The notes under the pieces were generated by a model. The model was not told where the DNA came from. It was given only the letters and a program-made list of their open reading frames with translations, and did not search any database. A DNA stretch of 64,000 bases from Oscillibacter sp. (GTDB taxonomy: Bacteria > Bacillota > Clostridia > Oscillospirales > Oscillospiraceae): assembly GCA_017937405.1 (NCBI GenBank), contig JAGBDS010000002.1:1-64000 (forward strand), given 5' to 3'. Within the stretch, counting starts at the first letter, position 1, and each line of letters opens with the position of its first letter. Below, piece by piece: positions 44,727 to 53,734 of the stretch. The translations under genes were made by a program, and so were the position numbers.

Positions 44727-44843
44727 AACTTTTTCAAAGTGCTGAAAACAATGATTTGAATGGAGCAGGACATCCTTCTTTCCCATCACGTAAGTCCCAC
44801 AGGTTTTATTGTCATTTCTCTCTTTTTCCATTCTCGTCAAAAT

Positions 44844-44853
44844 AGGTTGACCT
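44844..44853. promoter_or_regulatory. AGGTTGACCT, variant of the palindrome (site 3)
   Basis: Differs from AGGTCGACCT at one central base. Located between the BMP terminator and the ABC operon promoter. The 390-bp gap 44672-45061 holds the terminator, this site, and the promoter, with no gene. Confidence 0.4.
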
Positions 44854-44910
44854 TTCTTGTGAAAGTCTCACATTTCTGTGCAATCCTCACAATTCCTATG
44901 ACATTTATGA

Positions 44911-44939
44911 TTTACATTGCCTGAAAGGCATGGTATACT
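44911..44939 (+). promoter_or_regulatory. ABC operon promoter with inverted repeat in the spacer
   Basis: TTTACA (44911), 17-base spacer, TATACT (44934). The spacer contains TGCCT-GAA-AGGCA (44918-44930), a candidate operator different from the BMP one. Confidence 0.7.
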
Positions 44940-45061
44940 TAGATATCAACCTTTGGTATCCCATCGGGCACCGGGGACCGCTCCCCTGCCCCAAGCGCCG
45001 GGCTTTCGGTTTCTTCGGCGCTTCCCCATTTTATGCCAATACGGCAGGAAGGATGGTCTTC

Positions 45062-46612
45062 GTGGAAACTGTTGCAGCAGTCCAATTACGGAACATTACA
45101 AAACGGTTCGGAAAAGTCGTTGCCAACAACAATGTCTCACTGGATATCAATAAGGGAGAGATCCTCTCTCTGCTTGGTGAAAATGGCAGCGGCAAGACCA
45201 CTCTGATGAATATGCTGGCCGGCATCTATTTCCCTGACGAGGGTGAGATTTTGGTAGACGGCAAGCCTGTCACCATCGCCTCCCCCAAGGACGCCTTTGA
45301 CAACGGCATCGGCATGATTCATCAGCACTTCAAGCTAGTGGACGTGTTCACTGCGGCGGAGAACATCGTTCTGGGCCTGGAGGACGAGGGCAAGCTGGAC
45401 CTGAAGGCGGCGGCCGCGAAGATCAACGGCATCTGCGAGAAGTATGGGTTCCAGATCGACCCCAACAAAAAGATCTACGATATGTCCGTTTCCGAAAAGC
45501 AGACGGTGGAGATCGTCAAGGTCCTTTACCGGGGCGCCCAAATTCTGATTCTGGACGAACCCACCGCCGTTCTGACGCCCCAGGAGACCGACCGGCTCTT
45601 TGACGTCATGCGGAACATGAAGGCGGACGGCAAGGCCATGATCATCATCACCCACAAACTCCATGAGGTCATGGATGTGTCCGACCGGGTAGCGGTCCTG
45701 CGAAAGGGCGAATACATCGGAGATGTCCAGACAAAGGACACCTCTCCCCAGGCTCTGACGGATATGATGGTGGGCCACGCGGTCACGCTGAATATTGACC
45801 GTCCCGAGCCCAAGGACCCCACTCCCCGTCTGACAGTCAAGAATGTGACGGTCTACGACGCCATGGGCGTCAAGCGTCTGGACGATGTGACCTTTACCGC
45901 CATGGGCGGCGAGATCCTGGGCATCGCGGGCATCGCCGGCTCCGGTCAGAAGGAGCTGCTGGAGTCCATCGCGGGCCTGCAGCCCATGCAGCCCGGTGCC
46001 TCCATCCGCTACCGCGCCATGGGCACGCCTGACGGCGACCCCGGCGTGGATCTGGTGGGCAAGACGCCTCTACAGATCAAGCGCTCCGGCGTATCCCTGG
46101 CCTTTGTGCCGGAGGACCGGCTGGGCATGGGCCTGGTAGGCTCCATGGGCATGACGGGCAATATGCTGCTGCGCAGCTACCGGAAAGGCCACGGTGTCTT
46201 CACTGACCGCAAGTCCCCCAAAAAGCTGGCAGAGGAAGTCCTCGCTGAGCTGGACGTGGTCACTCCCGGCGTCAACTTCCCCGTCCGGCGGCTGTCCGGC
46301 GGCAACGTGCAGAAGGTGCTGGTGGGCCGTGAGATCGCTCAGGAGCCCTCTGTGCTGATGACGGCCTACGCTGTCCGCGGTCTGGACATCAATACCTCCT
46401 ATACCATTTACAATCTGCTGACGGAGCAGAAGATGAAGGGTGTCGCCGTTGTCTATGTCGGCGAGGACCTGGACGTTTTGCTGGAGCTGTGCGACCGGAT
46501 CCTGGTGCTGTGCGGCGGCCAGGTCAGCGGCATCGTGGACGCCCGCACCACCACCAAGGAAGAAGTGGGCCTGCTGATGACCCGTTTTAAGAAGGAGGCT
46601 GCGGAGGCATGA
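45062..46612 (+). CDS. Nucleoside-type ABC transporter ATPase (two ATP-binding domains)
   Basis: 516 residues from GTG 45062 (AGGAAGG 9 bases upstream; the ATG at 45053 sits too close to that site). First domain has Walker A GENGSGKTT (residues 39-47) and VSEKQTVEI/LILDEPTAVL. The second has the degenerate GIAGSGQKEL loop, LSGGNVQKVLVG signature and VRGLD. This is the YufO/NupA organisation that goes with BMP binding proteins. The stop overlaps the next ATG (ATGA). Confidence 0.92.
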   Translation: METVAAVQLRNITKRFGKVVANNNVSLDINKGEILSLLGENGSGKTTLMNMLAGIYFPDEGEILVDGKPVTIASPKDAFDNGIGMIHQHFKLVDVFTAAENIVLGLEDEGKLDLKAAAAKINGICEKYGFQIDPNKKIYDMSVSEKQTVEIVKVLYRGAQILILDEPTAVLTPQETDRLFDVMRNMKADGKAMIIITHKLHEVMDVSDRVAVLRKGEYIGDVQTKDTSPQALTDMMVGHAVTLNIDRPEPKDPTPRLTVKNVTVYDAMGVKRLDDVTFTAMGGEILGIAGIAGSGQKELLESIAGLQPMQPGASIRYRAMGTPDGDPGVDLVGKTPLQIKRSGVSLAFVPEDRLGMGLVGSMGMTGNMLLRSYRKGHGVFTDRKSPKKLAEEVLAELDVVTPGVNFPVRRLSGGNVQKVLVGREIAQEPSVLMTAYAVRGLDINTSYTIYNLLTEQKMKGVAVVYVGEDLDVLLELCDRILVLCGGQVSGIVDARTTTKEEVGLLMTRFKKEAAEA

Positions 46613-47718
46613 GTCAAGTGAAACAAGGAAAAGAACCCCTGCTGCGCATCGCCAAGCGGGACGGCATCTCCCGTCCCAAGGCTTACGGCATCCGCGTCAT
46701 CGCGGTCCTGTTGTCCCTGGTGGTCAGCGGCATTTTCATCTTCGCCGTGACCAAGCTGAACCCCGTTGATGTGTATAAGGGCATCTATGACGGTGCCTTC
46801 GGCACCACCCGCCGGAGCTGGGTCACCATCCGCGACACCATGATGCTGCTGTGCATCGGCGTGGGCCTGGCCCCCGCCTTCAAGATGAAATTCTGGAACA
46901 TCGGCGCCGAGGGCCAGGTGCTGATGGGCGGCGTCCTCACCGCCGGTATCATGCGGGCTTACGGCGCCTCCATCCCCACCCCGGTCCTGCTGGTCATCAT
47001 GGCTGTCATGAGCATTGTGGCAGGCTGTGTCTGGGGCGTCATCCCCGCCGTTTTCAAGGCCTATTGGAACACCAATGAGACGCTGTTCACCCTGATGATG
47101 AACTACGTCGCCATTCAGATCACCAGCTATTGTGTGGCTCTGTGGGAGAACCCTATCGGCTCCAACACCGTGGGCGTCATCAACCAGTCCACCAAGGCCG
47201 GCTGGTTCCCGGAGCTCTTCGGCCAGGCTTACGGTCTGAACGTCCTGCTGGTCCTGCTGCTGACCGTGGGCATGTTCCTGTACCTGAAATACTCCAAGCA
47301 GGGCTATGAGATCACCGTCGTGGGCGACTCCGTGAACACCGCCCGGTACGCGGGCATCAGCGTGAAGAAGGTCACCATCCGCACCATGGCTATCTCTGGC
47401 GCCATCTGCGGTCTGGCGGGCTTCATCGCCGTCTCCGGAGCCAGCCACACCATCTCCACCTCCACTGCCGGCGGCCGCGGCTTCACCGCCATCATCGTGG
47501 CATGGCTGGCCCAGTTCAACACCTTCGTCATGATCCTGATCTCCCTGCTGCTGGTGTTTCTGCAGAAGGGCGCCATCCAGATCGCCTCCCAGTTCAACTT
47601 GAACGATTATGCCTCCAACATCATCACCGGCATCATCCTGTTCTTCATCCTGGGCAGCGAATTCTTCATCAACTACCGTGTCATCCTGCGGGGCAAAAAG
47701 GAGGGCGAGGCCAAATGA
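46609..47718 (+). CDS. Nucleoside-type ABC transporter permease 1
   Basis: 369 residues, about ten membrane helices. MGVGLAPAFKMKFWNIGAEGQV-like pattern (GLAPAFKMKFWNIGAEGQVL), TNETLFTLMMNYVAIQITSY, and RYAGISVKKVTIRTM are typical of YufP/NupB. It forms the channel with permease 2. Start and stop both overlap neighbours (ATGA). Confidence 0.93.
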   Translation: MSQVKQGKEPLLRIAKRDGISRPKAYGIRVIAVLLSLVVSGIFIFAVTKLNPVDVYKGIYDGAFGTTRRSWVTIRDTMMLLCIGVGLAPAFKMKFWNIGAEGQVLMGGVLTAGIMRAYGASIPTPVLLVIMAVMSIVAGCVWGVIPAVFKAYWNTNETLFTLMMNYVAIQITSYCVALWENPIGSNTVGVINQSTKAGWFPELFGQAYGLNVLLVLLLTVGMFLYLKYSKQGYEITVVGDSVNTARYAGISVKKVTIRTMAISGAICGLAGFIAVSGASHTISTSTAGGRGFTAIIVAWLAQFNTFVMILISLLLVFLQKGAIQIASQFNLNDYASNIITGIILFFILGSEFFINYRVILRGKKEGEAK

Positions 47719-48704
47719 CAAGCGCACAGATCATCCAGCTTTTGCAGTCCGCTGTTTGCTTCGGCACCGTCATCATGTTCGGCGCCATCGGCGAAATTTT
47801 GACGGAGAAATCCGGCAACCTGAACCTGGGTGTCCCCGGCATCATGTACTTAGGCGGCATCGCCGGCCTGGCGGCTTCTTTCTTCTATGAGCTCAACAAT
47901 CCTGCGCCCAATAAGGTGGTATGCCTGCTGCTGAGCTTCCTGGCCGCATTTCTGGCCTCCGCGCTGGGCGGCCTGCTGTACAGCTTCCTGACCATCACCC
48001 TCCGGGCCAACCAGAACGTCACCGGCCTGACGCTGACCATCTTCGGCGGCGGCGTGGCCAACTTCTTCGGCGGCGGTCTGAACACCATGGCCGGCGGCGT
48101 GGGACAGATCTCCGTGGCCGCCACCAGCTCCGTCTACCGTGCCAACATCAACAACGTGACGAACCTCGGTGTCTTTGGGAAGCTGTTCCTGAGCTATGGT
48201 TTCATGGCCTATCTCGCTATCGTGGTGGCCGTGGTCATGGCCTGGTTCCTGAACCGCACCCGTACCGGCCTGAACCTCCGGGCCGTAGGTGAAAATCCCG
48301 CCACCGCCGACGCGGCGGGCATCAACGTCACCCGCTACAAGTACCTCGCCACCTGTGTGGGCGCCGGCATCTCCGGCATGGGCGGATTGTACTACACCAT
48401 GGACTATATCAAAGGCACCTGGGCCAATGACGGTACCATTGAGTCCCTGGGCTGGCTGGCCGTGGCTCTGGTCATCTTCGCCACCTGGCGCTCCGTGAAC
48501 GCCATCTGGGGCTCCTACCTGTTCGGCCTGCTGTTCTGGGTCTACCTGATCATTCCCGGCCTGGGCCGCAAGGACATCGAGCTGTTCAAGATGCTACCCT
48601 ACCTGGTCACCATCGTGGTGCTGGTCGCCATCTCCCTCCGTAAAAAGCGTGAAAACCAGCCTCCCGCAAGCCTGGGCCTCCCCTACTTCCGCGAGGAACG
48701 CTGA
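47715..48704 (+). CDS. Nucleoside-type ABC transporter permease 2
   Basis: 329 residues from ATG 47715, overlapping the previous stop. FGAIGEILTEKSGNLNLGVP and RAVGENPATADAAGINVTRY match YufQ/NupC. Completes a BMP-type importer. The longer frame from 47502 is a shadow. Confidence 0.93.
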   Translation: MTSAQIIQLLQSAVCFGTVIMFGAIGEILTEKSGNLNLGVPGIMYLGGIAGLAASFFYELNNPAPNKVVCLLLSFLAAFLASALGGLLYSFLTITLRANQNVTGLTLTIFGGGVANFFGGGLNTMAGGVGQISVAATSSVYRANINNVTNLGVFGKLFLSYGFMAYLAIVVAVVMAWFLNRTRTGLNLRAVGENPATADAAGINVTRYKYLATCVGAGISGMGGLYYTMDYIKGTWANDGTIESLGWLAVALVIFATWRSVNAIWGSYLFGLLFWVYLIIPGLGRKDIELFKMLPYLVTIVVLVAISLRKKRENQPPASLGLPYFREER

Positions 48705-48713
48705 ATCCATCCA

Positions 48714-48985
48714 AACGCGCCGCTGCAAATCCGCAGCGGCGCGTTATTGGTTCTCCAGTCCGAAGTAGAAATTTTCTCCCTTTCAGGGGGAGTACGAGGG
48801 GGCAGAGCCCCTTCGTGTTGAATCGAATGCCTGCAAAAAGCCTGCGGCAGCAGGCGTTTGCGCCGCAAAGCGGCAGCTTTTTGGACGCAGGCCAAAAAGC
48901 CAGGCGTTGTGAAGGCTTCCGGAAAAGTCTGCTGGACTTTTCCGGAAGCCTGAACGCCGCTGCAAATCCGCAGCGGCGCGTTTTT
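48714..48985. repeat. Duplicated terminator hairpin flanking a palindromic module
   Basis: Stem-loop AACGCGCCGCTGC-6-GCAGCGGCGCGTT (48714-48745) recurs almost unchanged at 48953-48982, followed by TTTTT. Between them is a 16-bp perfect palindrome GGCTTCCGGAAAAGTC / GACTTTTCCGGAAGCC (48914-48950) and GC-rich inverted segments (48822-48900). The first copy ends the ABC operon. No gene is seen in 48705-49094. The layout mirrors that of 21804-22021. Confidence 0.7.
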
Positions 48986-49094
48986 CCTGCCGTTTTACAA
49001 TTTCTTCACATATTATTCCCAAAATATCCATGATTTCGCCATAGCGCCTGTGCTATCTTGTCTGTACAAATTTGTATCAAACAAGGTGATCTCT

Positions 49095-49733
49095 TTGCGC
49101 CTGTCCCGTATCCCCTGGAGGGAGTTGAAATTCGCACTATGGCTGCCCTTTTACCTCCTTGCTTTCGTGCTGATCGAGCATCTTCCCCAGGCCTCCTACT
49201 GGCCCACTCAGCTTCCTCTGGACAACGCCATTCCCTTCTGTGAATGGTTCGTCCTGTTCTACTGCGCCTGGTATCCTCTGCTGGTGGCGGTGGGGCTGTA
49301 TCTGCTGCTCCGGGACGCCCCCGCCTTCCGCTGCTATATGGCGTTCCTGGCCGTGACCTTTTTCGCCAGCGTCCTCATCTGGCTCCTGCTCCCCAATGGG
49401 CAGGACCTCCGGCCCCAGGTCTTTCCCCGGGAAAACTTCCCCACCGCCCTGGTAGCCGCCCTCTACCGCATTGACACCAATACCAACGTCTTCCCCTCCG
49501 TCCATGTGGTAGGTTCCGTCGGTGCAGCCCTGGCAATGTGGGACAGCCCCCGCCTCCGCGCCCATCCCCTGCTGCGGTGGGGCGTCCCGGTGCTGGCGGT
49601 GCTGATCTGCGTCTCCACGTTGTTCATCAAACAGCACACCATTCTGGATGTGGTAAGCGCCCTGGCCCTGTCCTTGCTGGTCGCCATCCCCATCTATTTC
49701 ATCCCCTGGGACCGCACAAAAAAACTGCCGTGA
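49095..49733 (+). CDS. PAP2-family membrane phosphatase
   Basis: 212 residues from TTG 49095 (AAGGTGAT upstream); the ATG at 49050 lies within a probable promoter. About six membrane helices. PSVH replaces PSGH in the second motif and STLFIKQHTILDVV gives the His-Asp third motif of the PAP2 superfamily, nearest the inositol-phosphoceramide-synthase-like PAP2 branch. It probably dephosphorylates or exchanges lipid head groups such as undecaprenyl or phosphatidyl phosphates. Confidence 0.83.
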   Translation: MRLSRIPWRELKFALWLPFYLLAFVLIEHLPQASYWPTQLPLDNAIPFCEWFVLFYCAWYPLLVAVGLYLLLRDAPAFRCYMAFLAVTFFASVLIWLLLPNGQDLRPQVFPRENFPTALVAALYRIDTNTNVFPSVHVVGSVGAALAMWDSPRLRAHPLLRWGVPVLAVLICVSTLFIKQHTILDVVSALALSLLVAIPIYFIPWDRTKKLP

Positions 49734-49756
49734 GCAAAACGCCCGCGGCAGTTTTT
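49719..49756. terminator. Bidirectional terminator between PAP2 and SLH genes
   Basis: AAAAAACTGCCG / CGGCAGTTTTTT stem overlapping the PAP2 stop; has A- and T-runs on both sides, so it serves both converging genes. Confidence 0.8.
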
Positions 49757-49765
49757 TCATATCAT

Positions 49766-51460
49766 TCAGTCCACGAACACCTGCAGCGTCACCGGGATCT
49801 CCCGCCCCGGCGTCGCCAGATAGGAACCGTTGTAGTACATGCCGCAGGAGGCGCCGCCGTCCACGTTGAAAGCGTCCACGCAGCCCAGCGCCAGCATCAG
49901 CTCCCGCATCTGCTGAATGGTAGCCCCGCCGGGCACGGAGACCAGCAGCAGCTCTCCCGCGCCGTTGACGCCCACGGCGGTCCGGGGCGCGGAGTTGGTG
50001 GTAAAGCGGGCCTCGGTAAAGCCCGGCTCCAGGGAGGTAACGATAGCGCCGTCCTGCACCAGCCGGGGCGCGCCGGAGATGATGCTCACCACGTCATCCA
50101 GCCGGAAGCCCTCCGGGTCCTCCTTGAAGAGATAGTATTCCATGGTCACGCTCTTACCCACGGTGGGCCTGCGGAAATAGTCGGTGGAGGTATATCCCGT
50201 CCCCATGAACACCACATAGCCGTCCGCAGGGATGCTCACCACAGCCCCCGGCGCCACCGGGTCAAAGCCGGTGATAACGCCGCCGCTGACCGTCAGCATA
50301 CTTCCGGTTCCAGTGACAGCCACGCTCTTGCCGTAGGCCGGGGTGTACATCACGGACACGCTGTCACCCTGGTAGTAAGTATTGATCTCGTACGCGGCCC
50401 ACATGTTGGAACCATTGGTCTCCTTTACCCGGGTGAACAGGGCGGGACGGCCGATACGCACCTCGCCGTTCTTCGTAATACCCAGGGAGGACACACCGGA
50501 GCTGGCGTACAGGAACTCGCCGTCCACCATCACATGGCCGATAGGTACCTTGAAGGCGTCATAGGCGGCGAAGAAATTGCCGTTGATGACAGCCACAGCG
50601 CCGCCGGAATTCTTCACGATCTGGGAGAAGGGCGCCGTATTGCCCAGGGTGTTGTTCACCATGGCGGACTTCACCGTCACCCGGGGGCTGGCAGTATTCA
50701 CCGTCAGCACATGGGCGGTCACATTGCCCTTGGAGGTCGCAACGGTCTTTTTCGCGTAGCTGACGGTGGAGTTGTTGTAGGGGACATAGGAATAAGTCCA
50801 GCCCGCGCCGCTTCCCAGCACACCGGCAGCCTTGCCCTCGGCGGTGGTGAACACGCCGTCATCCCGCAGCTTCTCCGCCAGGGTGCGGCTCTCCCCCTTC
50901 ATGCGGCAGGTCAGGGCGGCGTAGGACAAGTCCACCATGTCGCCCCGGTTCAGCGTCAGACCGGGCAGCTTGGAAACCGCCGCCTGGTCGATCATGCCAA
51001 GGCTGTTGGCGAAAGCCATCTGCTGGCCCCAGGTAAAATCGCCCTCGGTGTCGCTGTACCCCAGGGCCCGCAGCAGGAAGGTCACATACCCTGTTGCGCT
51101 CAAGGGACTGTTGGGTGTGAAGGTGGTGCCGTCGCCGGTGCCCTTGGTCAAGCCGTGGGTATAGGCATAGCCCGCGTGGTCCTGGCCCCAGGTCAGGTCC
51201 GTGAAGGGAGAGGTCTCCTTGCGGCTCAATGCCTCTTCCTCCTTACCCAGCAGGCGGATGAGCATGACCAATCCCTGCATCCGGGTGGGGGTGTTGTCCA
51301 GCTTATAGCCATCTGCGGTGCCCTGGAACAGGTGCAGGGCCGCCAGCTTGTCCGCCCGGTCTGTGGAGGCAGGGCTGGAGCCGGAAGCCGCCGCCGGGAC
51401 AGCCAGCAGACTGGCCGCCAGCACCACGGCCAACAGGCAGGAGATAACGCGCTTTTTCAT
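49766..51460 (-). CDS. S-layer-homology protein with phosphodiester glycosidase (NAGPA) domain
   Basis: 564 residues from ATG 51460. Signal peptide ending PAAASG. Residues about 30-190 are SLH-like repeats that tie proteins to cell-wall polymers (FTDLTWGQDHAGYAYTHGLT, SPLSATGYVTFLLRALG). The C-terminal 280 residues are the NAGPA/DUF2233 fold (AVINGNFFAAYDAFKVPIGH, RTAVGVNGAGELLLVSVPGG, ALGCVDAFNVDGGASCGMYY), a phosphodiester glycosidase. Likely surface-attached and acting on wall glycans. Supports a Gram-positive-type envelope. Confidence 0.9.
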   Translation of the reverse strand: MKKRVISCLLAVVLAASLLAVPAAASGSSPASTDRADKLAALHLFQGTADGYKLDNTPTRMQGLVMLIRLLGKEEEALSRKETSPFTDLTWGQDHAGYAYTHGLTKGTGDGTTFTPNSPLSATGYVTFLLRALGYSDTEGDFTWGQQMAFANSLGMIDQAAVSKLPGLTLNRGDMVDLSYAALTCRMKGESRTLAEKLRDDGVFTTAEGKAAGVLGSGAGWTYSYVPYNNSTVSYAKKTVATSKGNVTAHVLTVNTASPRVTVKSAMVNNTLGNTAPFSQIVKNSGGAVAVINGNFFAAYDAFKVPIGHVMVDGEFLYASSGVSSLGITKNGEVRIGRPALFTRVKETNGSNMWAAYEINTYYQGDSVSVMYTPAYGKSVAVTGTGSMLTVSGGVITGFDPVAPGAVVSIPADGYVVFMGTGYTSTDYFRRPTVGKSVTMEYYLFKEDPEGFRLDDVVSIISGAPRLVQDGAIVTSLEPGFTEARFTTNSAPRTAVGVNGAGELLLVSVPGGATIQQMRELMLALGCVDAFNVDGGASCGMYYNGSYLATPGREIPVTLQVFVD

Positions 51461-51578
51461 GGTTACTCGCTTCCTTTGTTGAAGAATTTGGTAAATTATA
51501 TCACTTACTCCCGGTCTCTGCAATCCCACGCCCTTAAAATCCATCTTCTTTATACGGAAAGATGTCTTCCGATTTTTC

Positions 51579-51607
51579 TTGAAAAAACGGTTTAATACTG
51601 CTATTAT
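51579..51607 (+). promoter_or_regulatory. Promoter of the HD-GYP gene
   Basis: TTGAAA (51579), 17-base spacer, TATTAT (51602). Confidence 0.7.
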
Positions 51608-51674
51608 CATAAGGTAAAAGTTTTCAACTGTTCCATGGAGCTAAAGTGCAGTGCCTTGAAAAAGGGAGTATCTC

Positions 51675-52853
51675 ATGGATTTTACCGACTACCTGATCCA
51701 GAATTTTAATGCGGAGGCCGACCACCGCATGGCGCTGATCTGCCGTGTAATGATGGCGCTGATGAGTCTGGTGATCGTTCTGAATCTGATGGGCATTTTC
51801 AAAATCGGAGCCATGCTGTATCCGGCTGTGCTCTTTTCCATCGCAGTCATGTTCATTCCGACGATCCTGTATGATTTTCTGCACGTCAGCAGCAAGCTGG
51901 CACGGTATTTTACCCTGACCCTGATGGTGCTGATGTCCGGCGTTCTGTACGCTTTCCTGTCCTACCATGTTATCATTATGCTGGTCTTTCCGGTAGCGGT
52001 GTCCTGCCTGTACTGTGACCGCACCAGCGTCCTCTATACCACGGTTCTCTCCCTGCCGGTCATGGTCGCCAGCCATCTGGCAGCCTTCGCCCTCAAGGTT
52101 GTACCGGACGAGCCGCTGGTCACACTCAAAGGCGTGCTGCTGTACGGCGTGCTGCCCCGTGCCATCGAGCTCATCGCCATCTCCGTGATTTGCCTCAGCG
52201 TCACCAGCAAGCTCCAGCGGCTCATTTCCACCCTGATTCAAAAAAACAACGAGCTTTACGGGGAACAGCAGACAATCGTCAACGCGCTGGCAGAAATGGT
52301 AGAGTCCCGCAGCAAGGAGACCGGCCACCATATCAAGCGGGTCGCCGCCTATACCCATGTCCTGTGCATGGCGCTGGAGCTCCCGCCCGAGGAATGCTGG
52401 AAGGTCAGCGTCGCCAGCATGCTCCATGACGTGGGCAAGCTGGAGGTGCCGAAGCGCATCCTGCAAAAGCCCGCCCGTCTGACCCCCGAGGAATTTGACC
52501 GCATCAAGACCCATTCCGGCTGCGGCTACGACCTGCTGAAGAATTCTCCCGGCGAGATCATGCAGATCGCAGCCGTCATTGCCCAGCAGCATCACGAGCG
52601 GTTTGACGGCACCGGTTATCAGCTGGGCCTGAAGGGCGACCAGATCGACCTCTATGCCGCCTGCGTGTCCATCGCCGATGTGTTTGATGCTCTGGTCAGC
52701 AAGCGCTGCTACAAGGAAGCATGGTCGCCAGAGGATGCCAGGGCCGAGATCCTGTCCCAGGCGGGCCGCCAGTTTAATCCTGCGCTCACCGCGCTGTTTG
52801 ACCAGCATTTTGATGAGTTTCTCGCTGTCATGCAGCGCTACCCGGATTCATAA
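51675..52853 (+). CDS. Membrane HD-GYP phosphodiesterase-like protein
   Basis: 392 residues. N-terminal six-helix membrane region (about 1-185), then HD-GYP: KETGHHIKRVAAYTHVLC, SMLHDVGKLEVPKRILQKPA, and HHERFDGTGYQLG. The last motif has GYQ where most have GYP; other ligands are in place. It probably hydrolyses c-di-GMP or a related dinucleotide. Pairs functionally with the GGDEF protein at 62334, although the two are 10 kb apart. Confidence 0.9.
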   Translation: MDFTDYLIQNFNAEADHRMALICRVMMALMSLVIVLNLMGIFKIGAMLYPAVLFSIAVMFIPTILYDFLHVSSKLARYFTLTLMVLMSGVLYAFLSYHVIIMLVFPVAVSCLYCDRTSVLYTTVLSLPVMVASHLAAFALKVVPDEPLVTLKGVLLYGVLPRAIELIAISVICLSVTSKLQRLISTLIQKNNELYGEQQTIVNALAEMVESRSKETGHHIKRVAAYTHVLCMALELPPEECWKVSVASMLHDVGKLEVPKRILQKPARLTPEEFDRIKTHSGCGYDLLKNSPGEIMQIAAVIAQQHHERFDGTGYQLGLKGDQIDLYAACVSIADVFDALVSKRCYKEAWSPEDARAEILSQAGRQFNPALTALFDQHFDEFLAVMQRYPDS

Positions 52854-52861
52854 ACTGCTAA

Positions 52862-52890
52862 AAGCGGCGGCCGAAAACGGCCGCCGCTTC
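52862..52890. terminator. Bidirectional terminator between HD-GYP and folD genes
   Basis: AAGCGGCGGCCG / CGGCCGCCGCTT perfect 12-bp stem with AAAA loop between converging genes. Confidence 0.75.
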
Positions 52891-52891
52891 C

Positions 52892-53734
52892 TTATGTCGC
52901 CTGATGCTGTTTTGCCGCGGTGAGAATGTTCTCCATCAGCATGGCCCGGGTCATGGGCCCCACACCGCCGGGTACCGGGGTAATGAAGGAAGCCTTGGGT
53001 TCCACAGCTGCGAAATCCACGTCGCCGCATAGCTTGCCGTTTTCATCCCGGTTCATCGCCACATCAATGACCACCGCCCCGTCCTTCACCATGTCGGCGG
53101 TAACAAAGCGGGTCTTTCCGATGGCGGACACCAGAATATCCGCCCGGCGGGTAAACTCCACCAAATCCTCCGTTTTGGAATGGCACACAGTCACGGTGCC
53201 GTCGGCCTGGGTCAGCAGCATCGCCATGGGCTTGCCCACGATGTTGCTCCGTCCCAGCACCACGCAGTTTTTACCCCGCACCGGGATGTCATAGGCCCGC
53301 AGCATCTCCATGACGCCGGCGGGCGTGCAGGGCAGGAACACCGGCTCTCCGATGGACATCCGCCCCACGTTGAAGGGGTGGAAGCAGTCCACATCCTTGT
53401 CCGGCGCGATAGCGTTGATGACCGCCTCCTCGTCCAGGCCCTTGGGCAGCGGGAGCTGGCACAGGATGCCGTCCACCAACCGGTCTGCGTTCAGCTCCCG
53501 GACCAGCGCCAGCAGCTCTTCCTGGCTGGTCTCCGCAGGCAATCTGTGAGAAAAGCTCTGGATTCCGCACTCTGTACAGTCTTTTTCCTTGCCATTGACA
53601 TAGACCTTGCTGGCGGGGTCCTCTCCCACCAGGATCACCGCCAGGCCGGGCTGCCGGGGCAGCCTCGCCGCCTCCTCCCGGACCCGGGCCTTCACCTGGG
53701 CTGCCAGGGCCTTGCCGTCAATCCTTACCGCCAT
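52892..53734 (-). CDS. folD: Methylenetetrahydrofolate dehydrogenase/cyclohydrolase
   Basis: 280 residues from ATG 53734. YVNGKEKDCTECGI holds the catalytic lysine, QLPLPKGLDEEAVINAI, the NADP fold GRSNIVGKPMAMLL, and PVPGGVGPMTRAML near the end are FolD signatures. It interconverts C1-folates. It overlaps the end of lgt by 17 bases and so is co-transcribed with it. Confidence 0.96.
   Translation of the reverse strand: MAVRIDGKALAAQVKARVREEAARLPRQPGLAVILVGEDPASKVYVNGKEKDCTECGIQSFSHRLPAETSQEELLALVRELNADRLVDGILCQLPLPKGLDEEAVINAIAPDKDVDCFHPFNVGRMSIGEPVFLPCTPAGVMEMLRAYDIPVRGKNCVVLGRSNIVGKPMAMLLTQADGTVTVCHSKTEDLVEFTRRADILVSAIGKTRFVTADMVKDGAVVIDVAMNRDENGKLCGDVDFAAVEPKASFITPVPGGVGPMTRAMLMENILTAAKQHQAT

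Noticed and set aside
43388..44773. 461-aa minus-strand frame
   Set aside because: Shadow of the BMP gene; reads through its terminator.
49050..49094. ATG start of the PAP2 gene at 49050
   Set aside because: Overlaps promoter-like sequence and lacks an SD site; TTG 49095 has AAGGTGAT upstream.
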